Positions 62,770-64,000 of a stretch of 64,000 bases of DNA are shown piece after piece (position 1 is the stretch's first letter; every line of letters starts with the position of its first letter). The notes below the pieces were generated by a model. It made no database searches. It saw nothing but the letters and a program-made list of their open reading frames with translations, and was not told where the DNA came from. The translations under genes were made by a program, and so were the position numbers. The stretch comes from an uncultured Alphaproteobacteria bacterium (GTDB lineage: Bacteria; Pseudomonadota; Alphaproteobacteria; HIMB59; GCA-002718135), in NCBI GenBank assembly GCA_902623585.1, contig CACNUO010000001.1, forward strand, positions 136,314 to 200,313, in the 5' to 3' direction.

Positions 62770-64000
62770 TTAAATTTGACATAAAATTAATGTTGTAACT
62801 TCCTCTTTTAAACTCATCAGTTTGAATAATTTTTTGATGTAGTTGAATATTAGTATTTATTCCCATAATTACATATTCTTCTAGTGCTCTATTCATTTTT
62901 TTTAGAGCTTCTGATCTTGTTGCGCCGTAAGTAATTAGCTTACCAATCATACTATCATAGTGGGATGGAATTGAGTATCCATCGTAAACAGCTGAGTCTA
63001 CTCGAATACCTAGTCCTCCTGGTTGATGATATTGTGTTATCTTACCAGGTGATGGTATAAAACTCTCTGGATGTTCGGCATTAATTCGACATTCAATTGA
63101 ACTACCTTTAAGTTTTATATCTTCTTGTTTTATTGTAAGTTTTTCACCATTAGCAACGAGAATTTGCTCTTTAACAAGATCTATTCCAGTAACCATTTCT
63201 GTGACTGGGTGTTCAACTTGTAATCTTGTATTCATTTCCATAAAATAAAATTCATTATTTTCATATAAAAATTCTAATGTTCCAACTCCTTCATATCCAA
63301 TTTCTTTCATAGATTTTCTACAAAGTTCAGAAATTTTTTCTCTATTTTCATTTGTTAGTACTGAACTTGGACTTTCTTCAATAAGTTTTTGGTGCTTCCT
63401 TTGGATTGAGCAATCTCTTTCTCCAAGAGTAACAACATTTCCAAATGAATCACAAAGAACTTGGATTTCAATATGTTTAGGAGATGTTAAAAATTTTTCT
63501 AAATAAACATTTTCATCATTAAATGATTTTTTTGCTTCAATTTTTGCTTCATTTATAGCTTTATTTAAATCATCTTCTTCTGTGACAATTCTCATTCCTT
63601 TTCCACCACCACCACTTGCTGCTTTTACTATAATTGGATATTTTACTTCTTTTATAAAATCTTCAATTTTATTTTTATTGCTTAAGTCATTTATACCTTT
63701 TACTGTTGGCACCCCAGTTTCATCCATTATTTTTTTTGCATCAATTTTGTTACCCATCATTTTGATATGCTCTGATTTTGGCCCAATAAATTTAATATTG
63801 TGTTCTTCTATAATTTCGGCAAACCTTTGATTTTCACTTAAAAAACCATATCCAGGATGAATTGCATCAACATCAGTTAATGTTGCCGCAGTTATAATTG
63901 CAGGTATGTTTAAATAACTAGATTGTGCAGAGGCTGGTCCGACGCAAATACTCTCATCTGCCATTCTTACATGCATTGCATTTTCATCAACATCAGAGTG
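62762..64000 (-). CDS. accC: Acetyl-CoA carboxylase biotin carboxylase subunit, 5' end beyond window
   Basis: HPGYGFLSEN, KAASGGGGKGMR, RDCSIQRKHQKLIEESPS, EMNTRLQVEHPVTEMVTG; reading frame open to window end. Confidence 0.94.
   Translation of the reverse strand, partial: HSDVDENAMHVRMADESICVGPASAQSSYLNIPAIITAATLTDVDAIHPGYGFLSENQRFAEIIEEHNIKFIGPKSEHIKMMGNKIDAKKIMDETGVPTVKGINDLSNKNKIEDFIKEVKYPIIVKAASGGGGKGMRIVTEEDDLNKAINEAKIEAKKSFNDENVYLEKFLTSPKHIEIQVLCDSFGNVVTLGERDCSIQRKHQKLIEESPSSVLTNENREKISELCRKSMKEIGYEGVGTLEFLYENNEFYFMEMNTRLQVEHPVTEMVTGIDLVKEQILVANGEKLTIKQEDIKLKGSSIECRINAEHPESFIPSPGKITQYHQPGGLGIRVDSAVYDGYSIPSHYDSMIGKLITYGATRSEALKKMNRALEEYVIMGINTNIQLHQKIIQTDEFKRGSYNINFMSNLIE

Overview
This is an AT-rich window (the low GC is obvious by eye) from what looks like a streamlined marine-type alphaproteobacterium. 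The permuted two-piece tmRNA, SspB-alpha, NDUFA12, DUF2155 and gene order fit that placement; lineage within the class (SAR11-like, HIMB59-like or other) is not resolved. Most of it is densely packed housekeeping: a dcw cell-wall/division cluster (murE end, murF, mraY, murD, ftsW, murG, murC, murB, ddl, ftsQ, ftsA, ftsZ, lpxC), fumC, gpmA, sspB, cytochrome b561, rhodanese, a permuted ssrA on the minus strand (tag ANDNRLALAA), folA-thyA, mrp, hflKC-degP, miaA, ilvBNC-leuA, mreBCD-mrdA-rodA, a Liv-type ABC transporter, gpsA, a deoxyribose/ribose catabolic cassette (deoC, tandem aldehyde dehydrogenase, RbsD/FucU, ribokinase), sbcB-like exonuclease, uppP, dapA-like, fxsA, sbmA/bacA-like transporter, LysR, rpe, polyprenyl synthase, sppA, single-chain GlyRS, MFS, ygfZ, GT9, pyrC, aat and accC (cut at the window edge). 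Items most worth a second look: (1) murD reads only with two +1-type frame changes, each at a poly-A tract (A10 and A8), and murE is split at an ATGA overlap a few kb upstream; (2) a putative att-like direct repeat at the 3' end of ssrA, 790 bp from a second copy, bracketing a HEAT-like gene and four CTTCGTAG repeats that resemble integrase arm sites; (3) an unannotated 27-codon extremely basic micro-ORF between sbmA and a LysR gene; (4) a terminator-like hairpin ending about 5 nt before the lpxC start codon. No CRISPR array, tRNA, rRNA or integrase/transposase gene was found.
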